DNA of 14,502 bases from an uncultured Chitinophagaceae bacterium (GCA_934502905.1 CAKSVK010000090.1:1-14502), one strand, 5' to 3'; numbered from the stretch's first letter, positions 8,160-14,502 are shown. The notes: generated by a model not told the origin, from the sequence alone. Translations and numbers: made by a program.

Positions 8160-8789
8160 TTATTGATTCTTAGTGCCTGTTCTTTTCACCATTTCCGAAG
8201 CAACGGCATCTGCATCCGGGGTATGGAGTTGTTTTAATTCGGTGATAATATTTTCCTGTGTTTTTCTGTCTTTGTTCTGGCTCAGCTTGAACGTGGCCGC
8301 TATGCCGGATACCTCAATTTCAAAAGCTGCAATGGCTTTCATATTGCTTTTGATATAGGCTTCCGACATGTTTTTCATCAGCGCCGGCGAGTTTTCTTTC
8401 TCAAAATATGCCGTGGTCCGTTCTAAAATTTCATAGAGCGCTGCATCGTCCAAAAAGCGTATGTTGCCCTTTGCATGTACGGTCATATAGTTCCAGGTAG
8501 AAGCGACAGCAGGGTCGGTATACCAGCTTGCACTGATATAATTGTGTGCACCGCTGAAGATGGTCAATACAGCAGGATTGGTTTTGTATGCCCCGTAGTG
8601 ATCCGTTTTTTTCATGACATGCCCCATCAGGAACAAAGTGCCATTTCTTTCCTCCGCCAGCAGCGGCAGGTGTGTCGCTACCGGTTTGCCGCCTGCATCC
8701 ACGCCACAAACAATAGCAAACGGATGCTGCCGGATAAATGTGTTGATCTCGGTAATATTATTTTCTGTAAACCAGGATTGTTTATACAT
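8160..8789 (-). CDS. PaiB-family FMN-binding protein
   Basis: The 209-residue protein matches the PaiB / FMN-binding split-barrel family, often named 'negative transcriptional regulator' after Bacillus PaiB. Features are the N-terminal PWF-like SWFTENN (5-11), PVATHLPLL (36-44), GHVMKKTDH (56-64), the GAHNYISASWY block (80-90), and VASTWNYMTVHAKG (95-108), all typical of the flavin-binding barrel. A helical C-terminal part follows (120-200) with the family's conserved region around ALMKNMSE. There is no helix-turn-helix, so direct DNA binding is not supported here. The name comes from the family's history, and a flavin-dependent reductase or binding role is equally possible. The gene sits 3 bases downstream of mrp and 9 bases upstream of pyrF, which strongly suggests one operon. 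It has no obvious mechanistic tie to either neighbour. Confidence 0.9.
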   Translation of the reverse strand: MYKQSWFTENNITEINTFIRQHPFAIVCGVDAGGKPVATHLPLLAEERNGTLFLMGHVMKKTDHYGAYKTNPAVLTIFSGAHNYISASWYTDPAVASTWNYMTVHAKGNIRFLDDAALYEILERTTAYFEKENSPALMKNMSEAYIKSNMKAIAAFEIEVSGIAATFKLSQNKDRKTQENIITELKQLHTPDADAVASEMVKRTGTKNQ

Positions 8790-8792
8790 AGC

Positions 8793-9887
8793 TTATACCA
8801 CTATTTCCACTACTTTGGTTGCTCCCATAGAGGCATTCCTGATAGCTACGTTCCTTACGGTTTTACCTGCAAAATCCCAGAAAGCCTTTTTGGTAATATC
8901 ATCATCCGTCATCATCACCGGTACGCCGCTGTCGCCTCCCTCCCTGATGCCCTGCACAAGAGGGATCTGACCGAGAAAAGGTATTTCATATTCTTCCGCC
9001 ATCCGTTTTCCGCCTTCTTTGCCGAAAATGAAATATTTGTTTTCCGGTAGCTCGGCCGGTGTAAACCAACTCATATTTTCCACGATACCGATAATGGGTA
9101 CTTTGATCTGTGTCTGTCCGAACATGGCGATGGCTTTTTTGGCGTCGGCCAACGCGACCGGTTGAGGAGTGGTTACCACTACAGCGCCTGTAACAGGTAT
9201 TGTCTGTACAATGGTCAGGTGTATATCACCCGTACCCGGTGGCATATCTATTACCAGGTAATCCAGTTCACCCCAGGCAACATCTGTTATAAATTGCCGG
9301 ATAGCACTGCTGGCCATGGGGCCACGCCATACTACTGCCTGTTTATCGTCTACCAGCAATCCTATGCTCATCAATTTTATGCCAAAGCGTTCCAGCGGCA
9401 GGATCATTCCTTTACCGTTGATCTCCTGCATAGGGGGACGTTCACCCCGTACACCAAACATAATGGGTACACTGGGTCCGTATATATCTGCGTCCATCAA
9501 CCCTACCGAAGCGCCGCCTTCAGCCAGCGCCAGCGCCAGGTTGGCTGCAACGGTGGATTTTCCCACACCGCCCTTTCCGCTCACTACCGCTATGATATTT
9601 TTAACCCCTGGCAGTACCGCCTGGTTGTCTTTGCGGTTGCTGTTGGTGTTGGCGGTAAATTTAATATCTACTGCTGCCTGCTTATCTACCAACAGGTGAA
9701 TAGCATTTATACATGCATTTTTTATTACATCTTTCAACGGGCAGGCAGGGGTGGTCAGCACTACTGTAAAAGAGAGCTTATTTCCTTCTATTACAATGTC
9801 TTTGACCATATTGAGGGTTACAAGATCTCTTCCCAGATCAGGTTCTATTACATTTCCCAGCGCTTTTAAAACATCATTCTCAGTCAT
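8793..9887 (-). CDS. Mrp/ApbC-type P-loop ATPase, Fe-S cluster carrier
   Basis: Residues 1-78 form a MIP18/DUF59 domain with TTPACPLK (45-52). Residues 95-364 form a Mrp/NBP35 P-loop ATPase with a deviant Walker A GKGGVGKS (104-111), DADIYGPS (132-139), WRGPM (187-191) and the DMPPGTGD Walker B region (214-221). Such proteins carry or transfer [4Fe-4S] clusters to apo-enzymes in the cytoplasm. In E. coli Mrp/ApbC a C-terminal CxxC holds the bridging cluster. Here the corresponding segment reads FTPAELPENKY (275-285) with no cysteine, and the only two Cys residues of the whole protein are C49 and C59 in the DUF59 domain. From memory this replacement is usual in Bacteroidota Mrp. The gene is the first of a tight mrp-paiB-pyrF cluster and diverges from the gene at 10001. 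A TAACTTTG promoter-like box precedes it. Confidence 0.95.
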   Translation of the reverse strand: MTENDVLKALGNVIEPDLGRDLVTLNMVKDIVIEGNKLSFTVVLTTPACPLKDVIKNACINAIHLLVDKQAAVDIKFTANTNSNRKDNQAVLPGVKNIIAVVSGKGGVGKSTVAANLALALAEGGASVGLMDADIYGPSVPIMFGVRGERPPMQEINGKGMILPLERFGIKLMSIGLLVDDKQAVVWRGPMASSAIRQFITDVAWGELDYLVIDMPPGTGDIHLTIVQTIPVTGAVVVTTPQPVALADAKKAIAMFGQTQIKVPIIGIVENMSWFTPAELPENKYFIFGKEGGKRMAEEYEIPFLGQIPLVQGIREGGDSGVPVMMTDDDITKKAFWDFAGKTVRNVAIRNASMGATKVVEIVV

Positions 9888-9923
9888 GTCCCGAACTTTT
9901 TGTTAAAAAGGTTATATCAGCCG

Positions 9924-9931
9924 CAAAGTTA
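9924..9931 (-). promoter_or_regulatory. Possible -7 promoter element for the mrp-paiB-pyrF cluster
   Basis: The minus strand reads TAACTTTG, a full match to TANNTTTG, 37 bases upstream of the mrp ATG. No TTG was found 17-23 bases further upstream; the nearest TTTG is 36 bases away, which is too far. The + strand has a near match, TTACTTTG (9945-9952), that might serve the divergent gene. The two boxes form a CAAAGT...ACTTTG inverted pair in the 113-base divergent spacer. Confidence 0.4.
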
Positions 9932-10000
9932 ACTCCATAAATCCTTACTTTGTTTTTTTCGTTCGTTCAAAGTATTATTGCAAACAGATAATATGAGTTG

Positions 10001-10639
10001 ATGAAGCATTTACTACGATATACACTTATTTTTCTGCTTGTTTTACCTTTTACTGCCCGGGCCCAGTTTGAATCCCTGAAAGATTCTGTAGTAATGCTGT
10101 ATGGTATTGTGATGACGCCGGACAGCCTGAAAGGTATTCCTGATGTGAGCGTGATGATAAAAGGACAAAACCGTGGTACCAAATCCAATGCGCAGGGTGT
10201 ATTTTCAATTGTCGTGCTGAAGGGGGATGAAATTGAGTTTTCACATGTTTCCTATAAAAAAGAAACGGATAAGATACCCGAAAACCTGGTAGGTAACCAA
10301 TTCAGCATGATCAAGCTGCTTTCTGCCGATACCGTTTACCTGTCGCATGTGGTGATAACCCCCCGGCCAACAAGGGAGCAGTTTGAACGGGACTTTGTAA
10401 ATGTGGATGTGCCGGATGATGAAATAGAAATAGCCCGCCAGAATACGAGTGAAGCCGTACGAACCGCCCTGATGCGATCGATGCCGAGGGACGGGGGGGA
10501 AGCTACCAATTATGCATTGAGCAAAAATGCACGTTCTCATTATTATACAGGACAGGCGCCGCCCATGAATATTTTCAACCCTTTTGCCTGGAACGAATTC
10601 ATTAAAGCCTGGAAGCGGGGCGACTTTAAGAAAAAATAG
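10001..10639 (+). CDS. Exported carboxypeptidase-like regulatory domain protein of unknown role
   Basis: The 212-residue protein starts with a Sec signal peptide (MKHLLRYTLIFLLVLPFTARA, cleavage before Gln22). Residues about 32-95 look like a CarboxypepD_reg-like beta-sandwich: LYGIVMTPDSLKGIPDVSV, GTKSNAQGVFSI and IEFSHVSY follow the usual 'G-x-V ... I-P-x-V-x-V ... G-T-x-S-x-x-x-G-x-F-x-I ... I-x-F-S-x-x-G/S-Y' order. The C-terminal half (110-212) is not recognised as an enzyme. It ends in a short hydrophobic/aromatic stretch (NIFNPFAWNEF) and a Lys-rich tail. A periplasmic or outer-membrane-associated role is likely. Unlike SusC/TonB-dependent receptors, no barrel follows the domain. I chose the ATG at 10001: a TTG three bases earlier is in frame but would only add one residue before the signal peptide. 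It is transcribed away from mrp. Confidence 0.85.
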   Translation: MKHLLRYTLIFLLVLPFTARAQFESLKDSVVMLYGIVMTPDSLKGIPDVSVMIKGQNRGTKSNAQGVFSIVVLKGDEIEFSHVSYKKETDKIPENLVGNQFSMIKLLSADTVYLSHVVITPRPTREQFERDFVNVDVPDDEIEIARQNTSEAVRTALMRSMPRDGGEATNYALSKNARSHYYTGQAPPMNIFNPFAWNEFIKAWKRGDFKKK

Positions 10640-10773
10640 CAGGGCTCCTAAAATATGTCTTACGCTTCGAATGGCTGCTCATAACTTTCCAATCTGGCAT
10701 ATGGCTATTGTTTTTTAAAGTATTATCATTGCCTTTTATTAATGATGGTATATTAAACCTGTAGCAAACAGAC

Positions 10774-11382
10774 ATGAGAGATGCGGACTTTTATTACACG
10801 ATAGAACAGAATGGCGTAGCTGAATTTAAGGACAAGGGTAGCAAATTCATTGCCTGTGTTTTTCCACTTGCATCAACAGATGTTTTTAAAACCATCCTCG
10901 AAAATACCCGTAAACAATACCCCAAAGCCAGTCATTACTGTTTTGCATACCGCATCGGGCTGGATGGAAATACGTTCAGGATAGGTGATGACGGGGAACC
11001 TTCCGGCACGGCAGGTAGACCCATATTCGGACTGATAGAAAGTAAGCAGCTCACCGACATCCTGATCATTGTGGTCCGTTATTTCGGCGGCACCTTACTG
11101 GGTGTTCCCGGCCTTATAAATGCATACCGTACCGCTGCAGCCCTGGCCTTGCAGACCACGCCCGTTATACAAAAGCCGGTGGAGATACCTTATAAACTGC
11201 ACTTCGATTATACCATCATGAATGAAGTAATGACGGTGGTAAAACAATATAACTGTACTGTTATTAAACAGGACCTGCAGCTTTTTTGTGATATGGTGAT
11301 AGGCATACCTAAAAACAGGCTGTCGGATGTTACCTTCAAGCTGCAGGATATCAGGGGACTTGAATGCAGTGCTGTGCGCTGA
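10774..11382 (+). CDS. YigZ/IMPACT family (UPF0029) protein
   Basis: The 202-residue cytoplasmic protein has the full IMPACT N-terminal domain signature: KGSKFIACVF (21-30), KASHYCFAYRIG (51-62), GDDGEPSGTAGRPI (71-84) and VRYFGGTLLGVPGL (101-114). The C-terminal part (about 135-202) corresponds to the smaller DUF1949-like ferredoxin-fold domain (FDYTIMNEVMTVVKQY). The length matches YigZ of E. coli, and eukaryotic IMPACT/Yih1 regulates Gcn2; the bacterial role remains unclear. The ATG at 10774 follows a 134-base spacer that has no recognisable promoter of the TANNTTTG type. The stop codon is only 3 bases from the stop of the convergent phytanoyl-CoA dioxygenase-like gene, so the two transcripts must overlap or share a terminator. 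Confidence 0.93.
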   Translation: MRDADFYYTIEQNGVAEFKDKGSKFIACVFPLASTDVFKTILENTRKQYPKASHYCFAYRIGLDGNTFRIGDDGEPSGTAGRPIFGLIESKQLTDILIIVVRYFGGTLLGVPGLINAYRTAAALALQTTPVIQKPVEIPYKLHFDYTIMNEVMTVVKQYNCTVIKQDLQLFCDMVIGIPKNRLSDVTFKLQDIRGLECSAVR

Positions 11383-11387
11383 GCACT
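11368..11387. terminator. Inverted repeat spanning two convergent stop codons; possible bidirectional terminator
   Basis: AGTGCT (11368-11373) and AGCACT (11382-11387) are perfect complementary arms around an 8-base loop. The yigZ stop and two of the three bases of the opposing stop codon fall in the loop and right arm. There is no T-run on either side, so it would be a weak intrinsic terminator. No other terminator candidate exists in the 3-base gap. Confidence 0.3.
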
Positions 11388-12354
11388 ACCATTTGTCCAG
11401 CCCCAGCAGTTTTTTACCCAGTGGAGATAATACCGCGGTTCCGTATTTTGTCTGTTCCCATTTTCTGGGGTCTCCCGGAAACGCATATCCTTCCGGCGCT
11501 TTTCTTTCTCTCCAGGAACTTATTCTCCAGTCTCGTAAAGTTTCATTTTCTTCCTCAGCAGGCATCATAGAGATATACTGGGCTATCCTCACTTTGCTTC
11601 CGCTGTTGTTTACCCTGATGCCATGCGGCTGCATACTGTTAAAGATCAGGAGGTCTCCTTTTTGCATCGGCACCTTTACGATCTCGAAGCCGCTTACATC
11701 AGGCTGAAAATGATTTCGGTCTTCCGGCTGAGAAAGCTTCCAGGTAGGGTAGGTACGGAACAATTCCGGCACGCACTGGAAACCACCCATCGTTTCATCT
11801 TTCTGGTCTGCCAGCGCCAAAACCCCCTGAACATTCTGCGGGTTGGTCTCGGGGTCATAATCCCAGTGAATAAAACCTTTGTATTCATGTCCGGGCCGGA
11901 TAGGGAAATTGAGATTTGCCCGGTCAATGGTCACCCAAAGCCTTTCTGTTCCCCAGATATCGGTAAAAGCCTGGTGTACCCTGGGATACTGCCGGTTGTC
12001 CCACAGATACTGATGATTATATACTTCCACCATCCCGGTATTGGTCAGCTCCTTCATCTGCATTTCTGCCCTGGGCGGGGCATACCAGGTTTGGGGGTTG
12101 TTGGGGGCTTTTTCCTCAAACTCCCACAGAAAGTTTGCCAGCCTGTCTGCCTGTTCGGCCGGCACCGCGTTTTTAATTACAATATATCCATTGTGCGTCC
12201 AAAATTTCCAATCCTCCTCACTCATTACGGTAAGCGACTTTCCGTTGCTCCGGTCATTGAGTGTTATCTGGCTGGATTTTGCTACAGAAGGATTGCCGGG
12301 AATGGTTTTATGGGCGGCTTGCCCTGCAGCGGACGCCATGGTTTGATGTTGCAT
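11386..12354 (-). CDS. Phytanoyl-CoA dioxygenase (PhyH) family protein
   Basis: The 322-residue protein fits the Fe(II)/2-oxoglutarate-dependent PhyH family. The metal triad is HWD (H163, D165) and H244 (QPHGIRVN), with R247 or R256 as candidates for binding 2-oxoglutarate. NGYIVIKNAVP (55-65) is the typical N-terminal PhyH start, and KGDLLIFNS (232-240) precedes the distal His. The first 40 residues (Ser/Ala/Asn-rich) are not part of the fold. A later Met (residue 44, MSEEDW) could be the true start, so the 12354 ATG is only the longest choice. Family members hydroxylate fatty acyl, antibiotic or other small-molecule substrates; the substrate here is unknown. It diverges from the AraC-type gene, which suggests that gene as its regulator, and converges on yigZ. 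Confidence 0.9.
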   Translation of the reverse strand: MQHQTMASAAGQAAHKTIPGNPSVAKSSQITLNDRSNGKSLTVMSEEDWKFWTHNGYIVIKNAVPAEQADRLANFLWEFEEKAPNNPQTWYAPPRAEMQMKELTNTGMVEVYNHQYLWDNRQYPRVHQAFTDIWGTERLWVTIDRANLNFPIRPGHEYKGFIHWDYDPETNPQNVQGVLALADQKDETMGGFQCVPELFRTYPTWKLSQPEDRNHFQPDVSGFEIVKVPMQKGDLLIFNSMQPHGIRVNNSGSKVRIAQYISMMPAEEENETLRDWRISSWRERKAPEGYAFPGDPRKWEQTKYGTAVLSPLGKKLLGLDKW

Positions 12355-12407
12355 ATCGGTGGTTTGTGTTGTATAATATCACAAAGTTCATGGTTGCCGG
12401 CAGAAGT

Positions 12408-12447
12408 TATTGACACGATGCTGACCATCATTTGCTCTGTATTGACA
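12408..12447. repeat. Direct repeat of TATTGACA in the phyH-araC divergent spacer
   Basis: TATTGACA occurs at 12408-12415 and again at 12440-12447, 32 bases apart start to start, close to three helical turns. Both lie in the 144-base region between two divergent genes, one encoding an AraC-type regulator. The second copy contains TTGACA, which is 17 bases ahead of TAGAGT (12465-12470). That might be a sigma70-like promoter, though this phylum normally uses a different consensus. A role as an operator for the AraC-type protein is inference. Confidence 0.3.
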
Positions 12448-12498
12448 TTTTTATAGTATATTGATAGAGTAAACTGGACTTTAAAATAAAATATCAGC

Positions 12499-13350
12499 AT
12501 GAAGATCAGGAAGGAAATGGTATTACCTGATCCCGGGCAATCGTTCAGACTGTTCCGGCCACGCCTGAGAAACAACTTTTACTGGCATTATCACCCGGAA
12601 TATGAGCTGGTGCTGGTGGAAGCAGTGGCGGGCATTCGCCATGTGGGGCAACATATTTCCAGCTTTACGGGGAGCGACCTGGTGCTGATCGGTTCCAATA
12701 TTCCCCACCTGAACTTTGACTACGGCATCAAAACCACTTATCATCAGATCGTGGTGCAGCTGCGGGAGAATTTTATGGGAGACGCATTCCGGGAAACGCC
12801 TGAGTTTTCCGCAATAGATAACCTGCTGAAGCGCTCGGCAATGGGTTTGTCGTTCCTGGGTGAAACCAAAAGGATCGTGGCAGGTAAGCTGAAAGCCATG
12901 CAGGGACTGAACCATTTCCGGCAACTCATCAGTCTCCTGGAGGTGTTGCAGGTGCTGGCCCTATCGGATGAATATATACAGCTCAATGACCGTGATACCA
13001 GCGTCAGGCTTTTTTTAAACGATAAGATACGGATGGGGTTTATTTACCGGTATATTCATTCCAGCTACAACCAGCATTGCGATGTAAACGAGGTAGCTGC
13101 GGGTGTTCACCTCAGCACTCCTGCATTTTGCCGGTTTTTTAAAAAGCAGACGCGTATGACCTTTACGGAATTCGTTAACCAATACCGTATCATCCAGGCC
13201 AAAACAATGCTGCTAAATGATATCAACGTGTCGGAAACCTGTTATGAAGTGGGCTTTGAAAGCCTGTCTTATTTTAATAAATTGTTTAAAAAGCATACGG
13301 GCATGAATCCATCGGCTTTCAGAAAAAACATAATGAAGAGCGATCTATAA
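12499..13350 (+). CDS. AraC family transcriptional regulator with N-terminal cupin domain
   Basis: The 283-residue protein has an N-terminal cupin-like sensor domain (about 10-90), with FYWHYHPEYELVLV (27-40; H30, H32, E34) and a second His at the end of IGSNIPH (H70), a pattern typical of metal- or ligand-binding jelly-roll sensors. A linker of about 80 helical residues follows. The C-terminal AraC DNA-binding domain (about 180-280) has helix-turn-helix 1 around VNEVAAGVHLSTPAFCRFFKK (196-216) and helix-turn-helix 2 at SETCYEVGFESLSYFNKLFKK (245-265), closing with HTGMNPSAFRKN. All expected parts are present. It probably activates or represses the divergent PhyH-family gene in response to a small molecule, but the ligand is not readable. 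The ATG at 12499 follows an A-rich leader. The stop is 12 bases before the convergent gene at 13363. Confidence 0.93.
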   Translation: MKIRKEMVLPDPGQSFRLFRPRLRNNFYWHYHPEYELVLVEAVAGIRHVGQHISSFTGSDLVLIGSNIPHLNFDYGIKTTYHQIVVQLRENFMGDAFRETPEFSAIDNLLKRSAMGLSFLGETKRIVAGKLKAMQGLNHFRQLISLLEVLQVLALSDEYIQLNDRDTSVRLFLNDKIRMGFIYRYIHSSYNQHCDVNEVAAGVHLSTPAFCRFFKKQTRMTFTEFVNQYRIIQAKTMLLNDINVSETCYEVGFESLSYFNKLFKKHTGMNPSAFRKNIMKSDL

Positions 13351-13362
13351 CCCCTGCGCCAC

Positions 13363-13869
13363 TTATTCCGGCTGTTTGTAGATATAAAAAACAGGAGAAT
13401 AAATTACTTCATTTGTATTGAGCAGGGTGATGCTCAGTTGGGCGGCAACCCCTTTCTGTAAAGGTTTTCCCGTTATCTTGAAGCCCAGGTCTTTCGCCTC
13501 GTCGCTATCTATGTCATAGTGTATTTTACCGTAGCCCGGTAGTATAAATTTTACATTTGTTTTTTGTGAAAGTTTTTTCGCGTTCCTGTATTGCTTAAAA
13601 AAATAAGAGTCATCATTAATGGATGCGGAATAAATAGTTCCCCAATAACCTTCTTCCAGCGTTATTACATCCACCACAAACTGCCTTCCTTCCTCCGCAT
13701 AGTTACTGACGCTGATATTGATCATATCCCCCCTGCTGTCGCTGCTCGTATAAAGCGTGTCAATGCTGAAGGTGTCTGAGGCGCCGTTAAAAATATGCTG
13801 ACCATAAAAATTTTTGACATTGGCCAATAGCATCACGATGAGAAATAATTGCTTCATAGTGGTATTCAT
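13363..13869 (-). CDS. Small exported protein of unknown function
   Basis: The 168-residue protein begins with a Sec signal peptide (FLIVMLLANVKNFYG, cleavage near residue 23 before Gln). The mature part is rich in beta-prone and acidic residues (DTFSIDTLYTSSDSRGD; INDDSYFFKQYRN; PGYGKIHYDIDSDEAKDLG) and has no Cys after the signal, no lipobox and no catalytic motif I recognise. Its length, strand-rich pattern and FNGASDTFSIDTLYTSS start suggest a single periplasmic or surface beta-sandwich domain, but this is inference. The start is uncertain: ATG at 13869 or the ATG four codons later (MKQLF). It is convergent with the AraC-type gene and divergent from the RHS-type gene. Confidence 0.65.
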   Translation of the reverse strand: MNTTMKQLFLIVMLLANVKNFYGQHIFNGASDTFSIDTLYTSSDSRGDMINISVSNYAEEGRQFVVDVITLEEGYWGTIYSASINDDSYFFKQYRNAKKLSQKTNVKFILPGYGKIHYDIDSDEAKDLGFKITGKPLQKGVAAQLSITLLNTNEVIYSPVFYIYKQPE

Positions 13870-14108
13870 TCACCCAACAAACGGTAATACCCTTAAATAA
13901 GTATTCTTGCGGCTGCTATTGAGCAGGCTATTACACGGGATTAAACAAAGATCAAAGGGAGATACTGACTGTTTTTGTGACTCCGACCGCAGGCTGAGAA
14001 AAAGATATCCTAAAGAATGAGCTGCTCCATTCGTGGATTTACTTTCTTTTACTTGTGTTAAGCATTCCCGCTGATCTGCGCTGATATTTCCGGGGAGGAA
14101 GCAAATCT
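13870..14108. other. Non-coding divergent spacer
   Basis: No gene, RNA gene or mobile element was recognised in this A/T-rich spacer. It separates the minus-strand exported protein from the RHS-type gene. The only sites noted nearby are the strong Shine-Dalgarno-like GGGGAGG at 14092-14098 and the features further right. Confidence 0.5.
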
Positions 14109-14231
14109 ATGAAAGCAACAGCATCCTATTGTAAATGCCCCGAAAGTGAACGAAAAAGTAAGGTTGACTCTGATATAAAAAATTGGGTATATATTAAAAG
14201 TTTTATAAGTTTGATTCCTAATCTATTGTAA
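14109..14231 (+). CDS. Possible 40-aa leader peptide ORF upstream of the RHS-type gene
   Basis: An ATG at 14109 is 10 bases after GGGGAGG (14092-14098), the strongest Shine-Dalgarno match in the window, which is unusual for Bacteroidota. The ORF runs 40 codons and stops at 14229-14231, one base before the RHS-type ATG at 14233. The peptide is Lys/Ser-rich, with Cys at 8 and 10 (YCKCPE), and ends hydrophobic (WVYIKSFISLIPNLL). It has no recognisable family. It could be a leader that couples translation to the next gene, or chance. If the promoter at 14183-14213 is the real one, the ORF is not transcribed from it. Confidence 0.25.
   Translation: MKATASYCKCPESERKSKVDSDIKNWVYIKSFISLIPNLL
14183..14213 (+). 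promoter_or_regulatory. Bacteroidota-type promoter for the RHS-type gene
   Basis: TTG (14183-14185) and TAAGTTTG (14206-14213, full match to TANNTTTG) are separated by 20 bases, inside the 17-23 range described for Flavobacterium promoters. This is the best-formed promoter in the window. Transcription would start near 14220, leaving a very short leader before the ATG at 14233. Confidence 0.5.
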
Positions 14232-14232
14232 A

Positions 14233-14502
14233 ATGCCAGATTTTAAACCTTGTTCTTATAGAACATCAGGACTAATAAGGATATTATTGTACATTCCGGG
14301 GCTGTTTTTATTTCCTTTTTTTATACAAGCCCAGTCAACAAGTTATTCTTCACTTTTTACAAATTCAAATTTTTCCAGGACGGTAAACACCTCAAAACCG
14401 GTAGGTTCAGCAGCCGGAGCTCCTTCTGTAACAATGGTTGGCAGTAGCGCATATTCCATCCCGATATATACCCCGCCAGGAATTAATGGAATGCAACCAT
14501 CT
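14233..14502 (+). CDS. Exported RHS/SpvB-like protein, N-terminal part (runs off the window)
   Basis: The frame is open from ATG 14233 to the window end (90 codons) and continues beyond. It is preceded by an in-frame stop at 14212-14214, which fixes the start. Residues 1-33 are a Sec signal peptide (hydrophobic LIRILLYIPGLFLFPFFIQA, cleavage before Gln34). After a Ser/Thr/Asn-rich linker, the segment VGSAAGAPSVTMVGSSAYSI and PIYTPPGINGMQPS matches the typical N-terminal opening of the large Bacteroidota RHS/YD-repeat proteins and of SpvB/TcaC-like proteins ('G-x-A-x-Y-x-I-P-I-x-x-P-P-G-x-N-G-M-Q-P'). Members are often over 1,000 residues, secreted, and may carry a variable toxin at the C-terminus; none of that is visible here. 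It is divergent from the small exported protein at 13363-13869. Confidence 0.75.
   Translation, partial: MPDFKPCSYRTSGLIRILLYIPGLFLFPFFIQAQSTSYSSLFTNSNFSRTVNTSKPVGSAAGAPSVTMVGSSAYSIPIYTPPGINGMQPS
14251..14265. promoter_or_regulatory. Palindrome TGTTCT-TAT-AGAACA inside the start of the RHS-type gene
   Basis: A perfect 6+6 base inverted repeat with a 3-base centre lies at codons 7-11 of the RHS-type gene, about 40 bases downstream of its -7 box. Its symmetry and place suit a repressor operator that blocks elongation. It might also be a chance result of the codons Cys-Ser-Tyr-Arg-Thr. Confidence 0.3.

Noticed and set aside
9162..9869. 235-codon plus-strand ORF opposite mrp
   Set aside because: It is antisense to the well-supported Mrp gene. 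The protein is rich in Tyr, His, Gln and Cys with no domain pattern, as expected for a shadow frame.
10720..10750. Inverted repeat ATCATT...AATGAT upstream of yigZ
   Set aside because: It has only six A/T-rich pairs and no nearby promoter match; too likely by chance.
11623..12456. 277-codon plus-strand ORF opposite the PhyH-type gene
   Set aside because: It lies antisense to a protein with an intact iron-binding triad and shows no motif of its own.

Overview
The window looks like chromosomal DNA of a Bacteroidota member, probably Chitinophagaceae or a close relative. This is inferred from the type IX secretion (T9SS) sorting domain with its YPNPANN-type motif, signal peptides ending before a Gln, a carboxypeptidase-like regulatory-domain protein, a TANNTTTG-type promoter, an Mrp protein of Bacteroidota type, and an RHS-type protein with a PPGINGMQPS signature. 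No tRNA, rRNA, CRISPR array or insertion sequence was seen.

Layout. 34-921 (-) is a Tat-exported TIM-barrel sugar isomerase/epimerase-like protein. 1047-6169 (-) is a giant secreted surface protein of about 1,700 residues. It is split by a one-base frameshift near 2320, which cuts its C-terminal T9SS sorting domain off from the signal-peptide-bearing body. 6170-6438 is a hairpin-rich intergenic region. Next to the adhesin it holds three alternating complementary arms, followed on the minus strand by a T-run, laid out like a terminator/antiterminator pair. 6439-9887 (-) is a housekeeping cluster read in the order mrp (Fe-S carrier), a PaiB-like FMN-binding protein, pyrF (OMP decarboxylase), and an acyl-CoA-type desaturase; the first three are packed with gaps of 3 and 9 bases. 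10001-10639 (+) is an exported small protein with a carboxypeptidase-like regulatory domain, divergent from mrp. 10774-11382 (+) is a YigZ/IMPACT protein. It converges on a PhyH dioxygenase (11386-12354, -) with only 3 bases between the stop codons, and a perfect 6-bp inverted repeat reaches across both stops. An AraC-type regulator (12499-13350, +) diverges from the dioxygenase across a 144-base spacer that carries a repeated octamer. A small exported protein (13363-13869, -) follows. From 14233 (+) the window runs into the 5' end of an exported RHS/SpvB-like protein, preceded by a promoter-like sequence and a 40-codon ORF with a strong Shine-Dalgarno sequence.

How the genes may work together. 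The mrp-paiB-pyrF block looks like one transcript, with the desaturase possibly having its own promoter. The AraC gene is the natural candidate regulator of the PhyH gene. The least explained parts are the adhesin frameshift, the structured region 6211-6421, and the leader and operator-like palindrome around the RHS start at the right edge.
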